A DNA stretch of 64,000 nucleotides. It comes from UBA7396 sp964527685. Its GTDB lineage: Bacteria > Patescibacteriota > Gracilibacteria > BD1-5 > UBA6164. Below are positions 33,183-45,079 of this stretch, piece by piece. The notes below the pieces were generated by a model that saw nothing but the letters and a program-made list of their open reading frames with translations, was not told where the DNA came from and made no database searches. Numbering within the stretch: the first letter of the stretch is position 1; each line of letters begins with the position of its first letter. The translations under genes and the position numbers were made by a program. The stretch covers positions 124,001 through 188,000 of the forward strand of contig CAZGOC010000001.1 of NCBI GenBank assembly GCA_964527685.1, given 5' to 3'.

Positions 33183-34265
33183 ATGAAAGGAACAATAAAA
33201 GAAGACCACCCACTTAGAGACCAATTATTACAAGTTATGATAGACAATGAATGAAGTGATATGTATATAACTGTTTGAACTTTTCCTGCTATAAAAATAA
33301 AATGAGATATAGTAAAAATAGATGAATGAATTGATAAATTATCTTGGAAAGATACTATGGAATTTACTCAATCAATAGTAACTGAAAAACAACATGAGAT
33401 TTTAATAAAAACAAAAAATCTTGATTATGCTTTTTCTTATAATGAAAGAAGATTTAGAGTAAATGTGTCATTTCAAATGTCTAACTATATGATAGTTATA
33501 AGACTTTTATGAAATAAAATCCCAACTTTAGATGATTTAAATCTGCCATCTATTTACAAAGATATTACAAAAATATGACAATGACTTATACTTGTAACTT
33601 GACCAACTTGAAGTTGAAAATCAACAACTCTTGCTGCAATGATTAACTATATAAATCAAAACTCAAACAAACATATAATTACAATAGAAGACCCTGTTGA
33701 ATACCTTCATCCTCATAATCGCTCTATAGTTGAACAAAAAGAGATTTGAAAAGATGTTCCTGATTATAAAACAGCTCTTGCCTGAGCGATGAGACAAAAC
33801 CCTCAAGTTATACTTTTTTGAGAAATGAGAACTACAGAAGAAATAGAAATGGCTTTAACTTTAGCTGAAACTTGACATCTAGTTTTTTCAACTCTTCATA
33901 CAAGAAGTGCTTACCAAACTATATCAAGAATAATTGATAGTTTTGAATCATGACAACAAAATCAAGTTAGATTACAGCTTGCTGATAGTTTAGTTGCTGT
34001 TTTTTCTCAAAGATTATTAAAAGCAAGTGATGGAAGTTGAGTAAAAATGGTAAAAGAAATACTAGTTCATACTTCTGCTGTAGCAAATTTGATAAGAGAA
34101 AATGATTTACATCAAATTCCTTCTGTAATGCAAATGTGAAGCAGAGAATGAATGCAAATTCTTGAAAAAGATATAATTGATTTAGTAAATATGTGATTTA
34201 TCTCAGAAGAAGAATGATTAAAATATGCAAATAATCCAAAAATTGTAAAAGAATGAATTAATTAA
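33183..34265 (+). CDS. pilT: Type IV pilus retraction ATPase PilT
   Basis: 360 residues. Walker A GPTGSGKST (140-148, all three glycines TGA), Walker B region VILFGEMRTTEEIEMAL, His box TGHLVFSTLHT, and the PilT-specific C-terminal AVANLIREN motif. PilT hexamers depolymerise pili, driving twitching and DNA uptake. Located near prepilin genes but with its own terminator. Confidence 0.95.
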
Positions 34266-34268
34266 AAA

Positions 34269-34299
34269 AATAAAAGTCAAATTGACTTTTATTTTTTTT
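34269..34299 (+). terminator. pilT terminator
   Basis: ATAAAAGTCAA / TTGACTTTTAT hairpin followed by eight Ts, directly after the pilT stop codon. Confidence 0.85.
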
Positions 34300-34325
34300 G
34301 ACATTTTTTACATAAAATGTATATT
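34298..34325 (+). promoter_or_regulatory. Promoter of the 34356 gene
   Basis: Consensus TTGACA (34298-34303), 16-bp spacer, TATATT (34320-34325), overlapping the end of the pilT terminator T-run. Confidence 0.65.
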
Positions 34326-34355
34326 AAATTATATAATAACTAAAATTTTAAAAAT

Positions 34356-34775
34356 ATGAAAAAAACTATTTTAATATTATTAATAATAATTGTTTGTTAT
34401 ATACTTTCAATATTTGCTTTTCCTATAAAGTCAGACTTTATTTGAGAGAAAATTTGACTTGCAAATTTTAATCAAGAAGTAAGAAAAATTAGAGACAATT
34501 TTAATGATTTTATAACAAATTTTGATTTGATTTGAAAATATAAATATACTAAAAATCAAGCTATTGATCTAAAAAATGATGTAGAAAATCAAATACAAGA
34601 TACAAAATCTAAAATTGAAGAAGTTCAAAAACAAGTAGATGAAACTAAAAAATCCATAGAAGAAACTACTAATTCTATAAATAATTCAGTAGATAAATTA
34701 AACAATTTAAAAGATAGTGTTTGAAATATCATAACTCCTATAGATAATTCAAATTCTTGAAATATTAATAATTAA
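34356..34775 (+). CDS. Small membrane-anchored coiled-coil protein
   Basis: 139 residues. One N-terminal hydrophobic helix (ILILLIIIVCYILSIFAF), then a charged helical stretch (about 70-120, ENQIQDTKSKIEEVQKQVDETKKSI) with heptad spacing that predicts a coiled coil. No family recognised. It is the first gene of a run with dcd and an amidase, 10 nt before dcd; a cell-envelope role is only a guess. Confidence 0.7.
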
Positions 34776-34785
34776 TAAATAAAAA

Positions 34786-35361
34786 ATGATCCTTTCTGAT
34801 AATGAAATTAAAAAAATTATAAGCTCTTGAGAGATTGTAGTTGAATGAAATTGAAAATATGATATTTTAACTCAAATTTGACCAGCTAGTTTAGATTTCA
34901 GACTTTGAAATACTTTTAAATACTATAAAAGAGATTTAATCTCTGTTATAGATCCTAAAAAATGAGTTTGAGAAGAACATATAGAAACTATTACACTAGA
35001 TGAAAATACTCCTTTTATACTTCATCCAAGACAATTTATTTTGTGAGTAACTTTAGAAAAAATTAAAATACCTAATTTTTTAGTAGCAAGATGTGAATGA
35101 AGATCATCAATTTGAAGACTTTGAGTTATAATTCACTCTACAGCTTGATATATAGACCCTGGATTTGAAGGGACTATTACACTTGAAATTACTAATATAA
35201 ATGAAATTCCTGTTGCTTTATACCCAGGAATGAGAATATGACAATTTGCTTTTGAAAATGTATCTTGAAAAGTAGACATCCCTTATAATAAAAGAGTTTG
35301 AAGCAAATATAATTGACAAATATTACCTGAAATATCTAAAATTAATACTGACTTATATTAA
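34786..35361 (+). CDS. dcd: dCTP deaminase
   Basis: 191 residues. GPASLDFRLGN near the N-terminus, ARCEGRSSIGRLGVIIHSTAGYIDPGFEGTITLEITN with the catalytic Glu and PGMRIGQFAFE near the C-terminus are characteristic. Converts dCTP to dUTP (some members go on to dUMP). Its stop overlaps the next start as TTAATG. Confidence 0.94.
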
Positions 35362-36617
35362 TGAAAAAATTAATCTCAATACTTTTAATAATATTACCTT
35401 TAAAATTAATCTCAAATTTTGAATACAATAACTGTAGAGAAGAAACTATTTTTTATGTAAATGAAATAAATTATAAAAAAGCTTCTTTATCTAGTTTTTA
35501 TTGTGATTTTTGAAAAATAAAAGACTATCAAGTAAAAGTTAATAATTCAAAAAAAGGAAATTTTGCAATTTATGATCAAGAAAATAAAACTCTAAACCCT
35601 ATTTCAAAAACTGATTTAGCAAATTATATAAAAAGATTAAAAATTGATTTAACAAATATAAAAGATGATGAAGTTACAAAAGATAAAATATTTAATGAAT
35701 ATACTACAAACTATAGAGATCACCTAGATTTATTATCTAATTTTTATAAAAATAGTATTTTTTCAAAAAAAGAACTTGTAAAAATTATTGTGGAAATAAA
35801 TAAAAGCCCTTATAAAATATTTGAAAAAACATTTGAAACTAGACTTTTAATGGATTGAAAAATTATTTCAAGAGAAAAGTGGTGAGCAAATGAAAGCTAC
35901 TCAAATCCTGAAATTTATATGAAATGATGTGAAGATGGAAGTTGTTATTCTGGGCCTGTTGCTTCAAGCCAATTAAAAGATAATTATTTAAAATATTTTA
36001 ACTTAATAGATAAAAAAGATAAAAAAACAAAAACTTTTGATGATGGAAGAGATAGTTTATCATATTTTCCTGTTGATAGAATTATAATTCATCATACTGC
36101 TTCAAAATATGTTCCAAATAAGCAAGAATGAATAAAATATATGCAGTCTGTACAAAAATATCATGCATTAAATTTAAGATGGTGAGATATATGATATCAT
36201 TATTTAATTGATGGAGAGTGAAATATATATGAATGAAGAGCTTGAGGAAAATATGTACTTTGAGCACATGTAGCAACTCATAATTATTGAAGTATTTGAA
36301 TAGCTTTGATGAGTGATTGATATTATAGTGATGCTATGATAAAATCATTAAAAGATTTAACTATTTATCTTTGAAAAGAGTATAATTTAGATTTAACAAA
36401 AAAAACAACTACAAGAAACAATGATTTAACTTGATATGGAAGTGGGTGGGCAATAGTTTCTCATAAAGAACTAGATAATAGAAAACCTCTTGACCCTGAA
36501 ATAAATATGGATTTATTTAGAAGTGAAATAGCAAGTATGATTTTAAAAAATCAAGTAGTAAAAAATAGTATCAATTGATACTATGAAACTTTTCCTGTAA
36601 ATAAAAAAGTTAGATAA
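35361..36617 (+). CDS. Secreted N-acetylmuramoyl-L-alanine amidase (amidase_2)
   Basis: 418 residues. Signal peptide at 1-19 (KKLISILLIILPLKLISNF), an unrecognised domain to about 230, then an amidase_2/PGRP domain: VDRIIIHHTA (H244), GAHVATHNYGSIGIALMS (H303/H307), SHKELDNRKPLDPE (H368, D378), the AmpD-like zinc ligands. It cleaves the lactyl amide bond of peptidoglycan, of its own wall or of a host cell. Translationally coupled to dcd through a 1-nt overlap. Confidence 0.88.
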
Positions 36618-36696
36618 TAAAAATTAAACTAATTATTATTTTGCAATTTTATTTTTTTAATTAAAATAATACAAATTATAAATTTTTTAAAATAAA

Positions 36697-36939
36697 ATGA
36701 ATAAAGTAAATAATAAATTTTTTGACCTAATATTGTTTTTTTTAAGTTTTTTATTTGCAATTTATAGAAGTATTTTGTCTTTATTTAAAAAAAAATCTAC
36801 TATTAAAAAATCTAGTTTTTATGATAGTATTGATTATATTTTTAGAATTTGGCCTAACAATTTTTGGAAAGATATAAAATTTTACAAAATTTGATATTTT
36901 CTATGATGATTAATTAAATATATATTTTATAAAAAATAA
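36697..36939 (+). CDS. Small hydrophobic protein of unknown function
   Basis: 80 residues. One N-terminal membrane helix (FFDLILFFLSFLFAIYRSILSLF), a basic linker and an aromatic-rich C-terminus (YFLGGLIKYIFYKK) that may form a second membrane segment. It ends 1 nt before the prepilin gene, so it is probably expressed with the pilin genes. No family recognised. Confidence 0.6.
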
Positions 36940-36940
36940 T

Positions 36941-38047
36941 ATGGAAAATAATAATTGATTTACATTAATTGAAATACTACTTGGAATTTTAATATTTATG
37001 ATTGTAATATTATGATGATTTCAAGCACTTTCATCGCTTACTTTAGGAAAAGTAAAATTAATTGAAAAAACAAATATCACAAAAGATATAACATATTTTA
37101 CAGAAAAGCTATTTGATGAAATAAAAGCTTGATGAACTATAGATTATGAAGAATATTTTAATAGAAAAGTAGTTTGAAGTTCTACTTCTTCTTGATACTA
37201 TACAATTAATACTTGATTTTGAAACTTTTGAAGTTGATGAAGTGTTTGAAGTAATAGTTATTGAGATAATTATTATTATTGTAGAAGTAGTGATGGAACA
37301 AATATGTTAACTTGATGATGTTATGATAATAATTTCAATATTTATAATGCTTCTGTTTCAACAAAAACTCAAAGATATAATCAATATACTCTACAATTTG
37401 TAGACTATAATTCTGATGCAAATTCTGATTTATGAGATGAAAATTTAGATGGAAAAATTATTTGAGATAAAGATGATGAACATCTTTGAGAATGACCTTT
37501 AGTTTTTACTTGATGACAAAACATAAAAGAATTTTATTTAATTTCATGAGATTGAAAAAAAAGAACTTTATTTAGATGGAGATGGGATATAGATAGTAAA
37601 AAACCACCTACAGCAACTTGTGATTCAACTACTTTTTGATCTTGATGTATTTGAACTATTGAGATGTTAAAACTAGAGTGAAAAGATTGGGGAATAAATC
37701 ACAATAAAACTTCTTCTTGATCTTATGATTGATTAATTGACACTTGGATTATTGACCCTAATTATTGAACTTGAACTGAAGTAATTGCTTGATCAAATAA
37801 TTATAGTTATTGGCAAAAATTATTTCCAGATACTATTTCTGTTTCTGATTTTAAAGTGTATTTATATCCAAATATAAACTCAAAATATGGGTGGAAAAAT
37901 TTAACAAATTCAACTAATATAAATCCTTATGTAAAGCTTTCAATAACACTAGAACCTTCTTGGAAAAAAAGATCTCAAATGAAATGAATTCCCCCAAAAT
38001 ATACTATAAATACAACTATTAATTTAGTAGATTACTTTAGTAAATAA
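36941..38047 (+). CDS. Type IV prepilin-like protein
   Basis: 368 residues. The N-terminus NNNGFTLIEILLGILIFMIVILGGFQAL is a class III prepilin signal: cleavage by PilD after Gly6 (a TGA codon), then Phe+1 and Glu+5. The rest is a large Trp-, Ser- and Gly-rich extracellular domain, far larger than a major pilin, so a minor or tip pilin is more likely. One of three consecutive genes with hydrophobic N-termini. Confidence 0.85.
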
Positions 38048-38056
38048 TAAAAATTT

Positions 38057-38926
38057 ATGAAAAAAAATAATTCTTGAATATCAATAGTAGTTTGAATGTG
38101 ATTAACTTTATTAATTTCACTAGTTTCTTTTACTATTTTATCATACATAATACCTTTTTTAAAAACAACTTCTTGAGTTGAAAATGCAACAAAATCATAC
38201 TACAATGCCTATGCTTGAGTTGAAGATTCTTTATATTTTATAAAAAATAGACCGTCTTTAACAGCTGAAACTTGATCTATTATGCCAAATACAAAAACCT
38301 GACATAGCTACCAAACTTTTTCTTCTTGAAATATAATTCCAACTCCTTGATTTTGAAATAGTGAATATAGTTCTTGATACAATATAATTTCTCTTACTTC
38401 CCCCGTGCAGACAGAAATTTGAAATAATTCTATAACTGATTTTTCAAACTTAAATTTTGAATTTAAAGTTCCAAGTTTTACTTGATGATCTTTAACTCTT
38501 AATTGAAGTAGTACTTGAGTTATAATAAATTGGATACTTACAAGTGAAAATAACACCCTTTATGCAAGTGGGTCTCAAGTTACAATAGACAATATAAATA
38601 ATAATAATTTTGGGAATATTGAAAATAAAAATTGAATTAAATTAAGTGATACATTAAATGAATCTTTCAAAGATTTTTATAATAATAATTGTGGACTTTT
38701 AAAAAGTTGTTTATTAAAAATGACTATTATAAATAATTTAACTTTAACTAATTGAGAGCAAACCCCTTATTTAGAGTATAAATTTGATTTTTGAAATAAT
38801 AATATACCTGATAGATATAGTCGTATAGATGCTTATTGAAAATCTATTTGATATCAAAAATACCTTCAAGTTAAAATCCCTCAAGAAACAATAGACTGAG
38901 CTTTTGATTTTACAGTATTTCAATAA
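38057..38926 (+). CDS. Minor-pilin-like secreted protein
   Basis: 289 residues. N-terminal NNSGISIVVGMGLTLLISLVSFTILSYIIPFL is pilin- or PilX-like without a clear GFTLIE site. The body is Ser/Asn-rich with NYGLLKSCLLK-type cysteines that could form a disulphide. Position 9 nt after the prepilin gene supports a role in the pilus tip. Confidence 0.65.
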
Positions 38927-38935
38927 TAATTACAA

Positions 38936-39919
38936 ATGAAAATATTTAATATAACAGAAAATGACTCAAATCAAAGGCTTGATAAGTTTTTAAAAAAATT
39001 ATTTCCAAATGCTTCTTCATCATTGATTTATAAATTTAATAGAAAAAATAAAATAAAGGTTAATAATAAAAAAGAAGATAATGAATATAAACTTCAAATA
39101 AAAGATGAAGTAAAAATTTACTTAAATGATAGTGAAATAGAGCTACTTTCTAAAAAAGAAAAAATAAATAATAATTTAGAAAAAATAAAATTTGATAAAA
39201 AAAATATAGTTTATGAAGACTCTGATCTAATTATAATAAATAAAGATGCTTGAATAAATGTTCATCCTTGAGATCATAAAACAAAAGAATCAAATATAAT
39301 TTCTCAAGTTCAAGATTATTTATGAAATAAACTAAATAGTCTTACTTTTAAGCCATCATTAGTTCATAGAATTGATAGAGATACTTCTTGAATACTTATA
39401 ATTGCAAAGAAAAAAGATATATTAACTAAGCTAACTAGTGATTTTAAAGAACATAAAAATATAAAGAAATTTTATTATACTATTGTTTTATGAAAATTAC
39501 CAAAAAACACTTGAACTATAGACTCAAAAATATTAAGAATTGAAAATGCAAAAGATGAAAATAAAGTGATTATTAATGAAAATGGTCAAAAAGCAATAAC
39601 TCACTACAAGGTATTAAATGAGTTTGAAGTAAAAACATCAAGTAAAAATTTAATTTTTTCAGAACTAGAAGTAGAAATTGAAACTTGAAGAATGCATCAA
39701 ATAAGAGTTCATTTATCTAGTATTTGAAATCCTATATTATGAGATAATAAATATTGAGATAAAATATTAAATGGATTTTTATCTAAAAATTATTTATTAA
39801 AAAGACAAGCTCTTCACTCTTGGAAAATACAATTTCATCATTATGGAAAACAAAAAAATTCTAGGTTTGAAGCTAGAATTAAAGATGATTTAAGTGATTT
39901 TTTACAAAAAATGCTCTAA
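38936..39919 (+). CDS. RluA-family 23S rRNA pseudouridine synthase
   Basis: 327 residues. N-terminal S4-like domain (NQRLDKFLKKLFP...), then VYEDSDLIIINKDAGINVHPG, the catalytic HRIDRDTSGILIIAKK (Asp in RIDRDTSG) and IETGRMHQIRVHLSSIGNPILGDNKYG. RluC/RluD type; the exact uridine cannot be told from sequence alone. It ends the pilin operon and converges on pnp. Confidence 0.9.
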
Positions 39920-40111
39920 TTTGAGTTATGAAATTTAAATAGATTTGAAACTTTCTCTGAAGCTATCGAAGCTATTATTTTACAAATTCATTATTATAAT
40001 AATTTTAGGATTCATACTAAGTTAAAAATGTCTCCTGTACAATTTTATAATCTAAATTTTTATTTTGTAGATTTTTAACTATTTTTGTGTATTCTTGTGT
40101 GTCTAAAAAAT
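39920..40111. other. Intergenic region between rluA-type gene and pnp
   Basis: 192 bp between converging genes. No ORF or clear terminator. On the minus strand it carries AAAATAATAGCTTC...AGAGAAAGTTT (about 39947-39976), closely matching a segment at 15026-15048; see findings. Confidence 0.5.
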
Positions 40112-42367
40112 TTAGGACTTGACAACTTTTTGGGATTCATATCATTTCACTTCTACTTCTTTTACAAGTTTTGCTTCTTTTTCTTTTTTTAAAGCTTCAT
40201 ATTTTTCTATTTCTTCTTTAGTTGGTTTTCTTTTTAATCAAATTCTTGCTTTCTCTTTATTTACTTCTATAACTTCAAAATCAACTTTATCTCAAACTTT
40301 TACTATATCTTCAATTTTCTCTACTCTTAAAGGAGATAGTTTTGATATATGAATCATTCATGATTTTCATCTAAACTCTATAATAGCTCAAGTTCAATCA
40401 ATAATTTTTACAACCTCTCAAACTCAAACATATCAAACCTCAACTTCCCAAATAAACTCTTTTATTTCATCAATTGCCTTTTGTCATCAAATATTATCTT
40501 TTGCAGTTATTGTTGTATGTCAATCATCTGCAATTGAGATTTTAACATTATAATCTTTTTCTACTCTTTGAATATTTTCTCATCATTTTCAAATAAATCA
40601 TTTAATTTTATCTAAAGGAATTAAAATACTCATAATTAAAGGAGCATATGGAGATAAATTTTCTTCAACTTTTGGTTGTGCTTTTAACATAGAAGAAATA
40701 ATTTCATCAATTCAAACTTTTGCTTGTGTAAATGCTTTATCAAAAACTTCAAGTGATAATCATTTAATTTTTACATCAAGTTGCATAGCAGTTATACCAT
40801 TTGGAGACATTGTAACTTTAAAATCCATATCTCATAAGAAATCTTCTTGAGCTTGGATATCTGAAAGTATTTTATAATCTCAAGTGTCTTCATCATAAAT
40901 CATTCACATAGCAATTCATCAAACAGGTGCTGAAATAGGTACTCAAGCTTGCATTAAAGCAAGTGTAGATCAACAAACTGAAGCCATAGAGCTTGATCAA
41001 TTACAAGTCATAGTTTCTGAAACTACTCTTATCATATAAGGAAAACTTTCTTCACTTGGCAATACTGCTTGTAATGCTTTTTCTGCAAGCTTTCAATGTC
41101 AAACTTCTCTTCTTCAAACTCATCTAAGCATTCTTACTTCTCAAACTGAAAATGGAGGAAAATTATAATGGTGAATATATCTTGCTGATGTTTCTTCATA
41201 CATATCATCAATTAATTGTATATCTTCAGGTCATCATAATGTTGCAACAGAAAAAACTTGAGTCATTCATCTTTGAAATAATCAAGATCAATGAGCTCTT
41301 GGTAACAATCAAGTTTCTGATTTTAATGGTCTTACTTCATCAATTTTTCTTAAATCAAGTCTTTTTTCATATTTTAATACATTTTCTCTCATAACTTTTT
41401 TAACTCTTTTGTAAACAAGTTCTGAAATAGTGTTTGGTTTTAATCATAATTCTTCTAAATTTTCATCATTAACTCCCAAAAATTCTGCTACTTCTACTTC
41501 AATTTTTAATAAAGAGTTATGGAAGTCTTTTTTTCAAAGTCAGTAAAGAGATTCTAGTTTTTCAAAAGTTAAAAATTTTTCAACTTTATCATAATATTCT
41601 TCATTTACTAAATTAAAAAAATGTTTCACTTCGCTAATTTCAAATATTTTTTTATATTCATTTATAAAATTGACTTGAGCATTACAAAATTCTTTTATTA
41701 TATTAAAAGCAAATTCAAGACCTTTCATCATAATTTCTTTAGAAACTTCTTTTGATTCTGATTCAACCATAGTAATTGCATCTAAAGTTCAAGCAACAAG
41801 TAAATTCATTGATGATTGTTTTTCTTGCTCAAAATTTGGATTAAAAATATATTTTCAATCAATATAAGACACTTTTACTCAAGAAACTGGTCATTCAAAA
41901 GGAGCATTAGTCATTAAAAGTCATAAAGAAGCTCAAGAAATTCAAAAATATCCTAAATCTTGTTCTCAGGTTAAAGAAAGTGGAGAAACTATTACTTGAG
42001 TATCATTTATAAATCATTTAGGAAACATTGGGCGAATTGGCCTATCAATAAGTCTTGATGTTAAAGTAGCTAACTCTGATGGTTTTGCTTCTCTTTTTGA
42101 AAATCTATTTCCACCTATTTTTCAAGTTGCATAATATTTTTCAACATAATCAACAACTAAAGGGAAAAAATCAGCATTTTCATTTACTCATTCATCTTTT
42201 ATTCAAACATTTGTTAAAATAATATTTCATTTATCATCACTTATTGTAACACTTCAGTTTGCTAGAAATCAAAATTTTTTAGTTTCAAAAGTTATATTTT
42301 GTCATCAAATATTGTAAATTTTTCTAAGAGGTGTTATATTTATAGCATTTTTATCAGATAATCACAT
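40112..42367 (-). CDS. pnp: Polynucleotide phosphorylase
   Basis: 751 residues, normal length. Two RNase PH domains, FSKREAKPSELATLTSRLIDRPIRPMFP in the first and LLPRAHGSGLFQRGMTQVFSVATLGGPED and MDFKVTMSPNGITAMQLDVK in the second, then a KH domain (KDKIKGFIGKGGENIQRVEKDYNVKISI) and S1 domain ending in a basic tail. Degrades RNA 3'-5' with phosphate. Starts ATG TGA (Met-Gly). Confidence 0.95.
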
Positions 42368-42417
42368 AAAAAAAAGTTAATTTATAATTTATTAAATTAT
42401 AGATAAAAAATAAAAAT

Positions 42418-42446
42418 TTGCAAAATTTAATTTTTTATGATAATAT
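42418..42446 (+). promoter_or_regulatory. Promoter of the GGDEF-like gene
   Basis: TTGCAA (42418-42423), 17-bp spacer, TAATAT (42441-42446), 28 nt before the start codon and divergent from pnp. Confidence 0.5.
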
Positions 42447-42473
42447 AAGCAAGAAAGAATTTATTATTATATT

Positions 42474-44417
42474 ATGAATAATTTAAACAAAAATAAACAA
42501 AGTATTGATATTCAAAATCAAAAATTAACTTGATTAGATTCAACTATTCAAGAAACAAGTAAAAAAACTTTAAATACTATTGAAATTAAGAGTTTTTCAG
42601 TTGATTCTTCTTTTATGGAACAATACAATGATGAAGAGTTAATAAATTTTTTAATTAATTGAAATTATTCTTATTTAGATATTAATCAATTAAAGCAAGA
42701 AAATAATCAAAAACAAATAAATAGGATTATAAAAATTTTAGTAAAAAATTTTCCATTAATAGAATCACTAAGACTTTCTCCTTGAGATAAGATATTAAAC
42801 ATACATTTTGGTTGAATTAAACAAATAAATGACAATATATGAAAAGAATTTTGTGATAAATTAATTTTTAAATTTAAACAATTAATAACATCCAAGGTTT
42901 TTTGATTAAATAATTGAAAAAATATAAGAGTTATAAGAGATGATTATAAAAATATAGGGTTTATATGAGAATTAAATAATATAAATGATTTTAATTTAAT
43001 AAATAAAAACAAAAAAGATATAATAGAAAAATTTATTTGAAATATAATGAAAGTTGTTTATGAAGAAGCTGTACAACTTTATTTAGGTGACTTAAAATTT
43101 ACAAATAAAACAATACCATCAAAAGAAATGAATTTATTAATTTTAAAAAAATATATTTGAATTTCAAAAATTATACATGAAAATTTTAATTTTTGAATAT
43201 CTGTAAATGATGCCACTAATTTTTTAAGTAATTTTGAAAGAATAGATTTAATTAGAAAAGCTGAGATATCTAGTAGAAAATCTTTAAATGATGAACATAT
43301 TTCTATAAACCAATATGATAATGATTTATTAATAAGTGAAATTAAAAAAAATGATGATATATTAACTGATATAATATCAAATTATAATGATAAAGATTTT
43401 TCATTTAATTGAAATAAATACCCTATTATATCTACTTTTTCTTGAGAAAAAAGTTTATCTTTAGAACTAATTAGAAACATAAGAAAACACTCTGATTTAA
43501 TTTTACCTAAAAAATTAAGACTTTTAACATCAAAATATTTATCTTGATTAAATTCAAATTTAGATTTTATCTCCCCAATAATAGATAAATTATCTGAAAA
43601 TAACTTAGATTTTAAAATAGCTAATAGAATAAATCAACAAATACAAAATTGAAAAATTAATATATGATATTTAACTAAAAATTATAAATGATGAATTACT
43701 AAAGATGTATTTATAAATAAATTAAAAGAAAATAATTGAACTCATATAGCTATAGATATAAAAGATTTATGATCTTATAATATATTAAATTTTATTAAGT
43801 TATCTAAAGAAATTTTAGCTCTAAAAGATAAATTTAATAATTGAGAAATGGATAAAATAGATTTTTCTCAAAAAATAAATTCATTACTTTTAAGTGCTTG
43901 AAGTAATTTAACAATTGATTTACAACAAATTCAAAAAGAGTTTAAAAAGGAATTTAAAAATTGAATTATTAGATTTGGTTGAGATGAGATTGAAATTTTT
44001 ATACCAACTTTAGTTAAATCAAATACAGATTTTTTAGATAAAATTGAAAAAATAATAAATAAAAGTTATTTTAAATATAGAATTATTATAAATTCTATAG
44101 AAAAAGAAAATGATATTTATAATATATATCAAAAATTGGATGATTTAAACAAAATTAATAAAATAGTTGAAGATAATTTAGAAATTAAAAATAATAAAAT
44201 AAGATCAACTTATATAGATTTATCAAAAGATTTAAAAGAAGTAATATTAAATTGAAATTTTCCTTTTGAAAGCTTTTTACAAAAATTAGTAAATAAGATA
44301 CAAGAAACTGAAATATTTTTCAATGAAAATAATGAATTTAATATATGACTAATTGAAAATAATATACAAATTACTTTAATTAAAGAAGACAATAAAGTTA
44401 AAATTTTATTAAAATAA
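42474..44417 (+). CDS. Large protein with a divergent GGDEF-like domain
   Basis: 647 residues, cytoplasmic, helical and Asn/Lys-rich up to about 400. The C-terminal part has HIAIDIKDLGSYNILNFIKLSKEIL and, at 500-505, RFGGDEIEIFIPTL, matching the GGDEF core of diguanylate cyclases (GG encoded as GGT-TGA). The preceding metal-site and allosteric motifs are poorly conserved, so activity is uncertain. No partner EAL or PilZ gene nearby. Monocistronic with its own promoter and terminator. Confidence 0.6.
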
Positions 44418-44447
44418 AAAAGTTTGAAAAATTTTTCAAACTTTTTT
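44417..44447. terminator. Shared terminator between the GGDEF-like gene and rpmE
   Basis: Near-perfect 15-bp inverted repeat AAAAAGTTTGAAAAA / TTTTTCAAACTTTTT with T runs on both ends; overlaps the rpmE stop codon (44446-44448), so it probably serves both converging genes. Confidence 0.85.
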
Positions 44448-44664
44448 ATTTTTTTAAACTTTCAGATTTTTTCATTCTAGCATAGAATTTATCAACAGCT
44501 CAAGTTTTTAATATTCTTTGTTCTCCTGTATAGAATGGATGACATTTAGAACAAATTTCAACTCTTAATTCACTTTCTTTTAAAGTTGATTTTGCTTCTA
44601 TAATATTTCCACAAGAACAAATATATTTAACTAATTTTGAAGCTGGATGAATACCTTGTTTCAT
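44446..44664 (-). CDS. rpmE: 50S ribosomal protein L31, zinc form
   Basis: 72 residues. MKQGIHPASKLVKYICSCGNIIEAKST with CSC and CSKCHPFYTGEQ with CxxC form the zinc site of the C+ type L31. It lies 53 nt downstream of tRNA-Leu on the same strand, so it is likely the last member of the tRNA transcript. Confidence 0.94.
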
Positions 44665-44716
44665 AGTTTTTTAGTTAATTGCTCGCCAAAGTACGATGCA
44701 AAATATAAAATAGGAA

Positions 44717-44801
44717 TGGTGCCGAGAGAGAGACTCGAACTCTCACGCGATGAAGCGCTGGCTTCTAAGACCAGTATGTCTACCAATTCCATCATCCCGG
44801 C
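44717..44801 (-). tRNA. tRNA-Leu (anticodon UAG)
   Basis: Acceptor GCCGGGA (44795-44801) pairs with TCTCGGC (44721-44727), discriminator A and an encoded CCA follow. Anticodon stem CTGGT/GCCAG around loop CTTAGAA gives UAG, reading CUA. The long variable arm (class II) fits leucine. Confidence 0.93.
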
Positions 44802-44813
44802 ATTTTTAAAAAA

Positions 44814-44898
44814 TGGTGGGCCGAGTAAGATTCGAACTTACGAAGGCGTAGCCGGCGGATTTACAGTCCGCTCCATTTGACCGCTCTGGTATCGACCC
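44814..44898 (-). tRNA. tRNA-Tyr (anticodon GUA)
   Basis: Acceptor GGGTCGA (44892-44898) pairs with TCGGCCC (44818-44824), followed by discriminator A and encoded CCA. The anticodon arm GGACTGTAAATCC gives GUA. A long variable arm is present, as in bacterial tRNA-Tyr. Confidence 0.95.
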
Positions 44899-44977
44899 AT
44901 ATAACTTAAAAAGTGAAAAGTTTTAGTAAAAAGAACTTTTATACTTTAAACTTTCCACTTTTTTATTTTTTTAAAAA

Positions 44978-45053
44978 TGGAGCCAGTAATCGGATTTGAA
45001 CCGATGACCGTTCGCTTACAAGGCGAATGCTCTACCAACTGAGCTATACTGGC
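44978..45053 (-). tRNA. tRNA-Thr (anticodon UGU)
   Basis: Acceptor GCCAGTA (45047-45053) pairs with TACTGGC (44982-44988), discriminator T, encoded CCA. Anticodon loop CTTGTAA gives UGU. TTCGAATC T-loop present. Confidence 0.95.
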
Positions 45054-45079
45054 AAAAACTTTTTTATTAAGCGAGACAT

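Noticed and set aside
36082..36276. Minus-strand membrane-like frame
   Set aside because: Shadow of the amidase catalytic region, including the His motif.
44647..44880. A plus-strand reading frame of 77 codons
   Set aside because: It is the complement of the tRNA-Leu and tRNA-Tyr genes.
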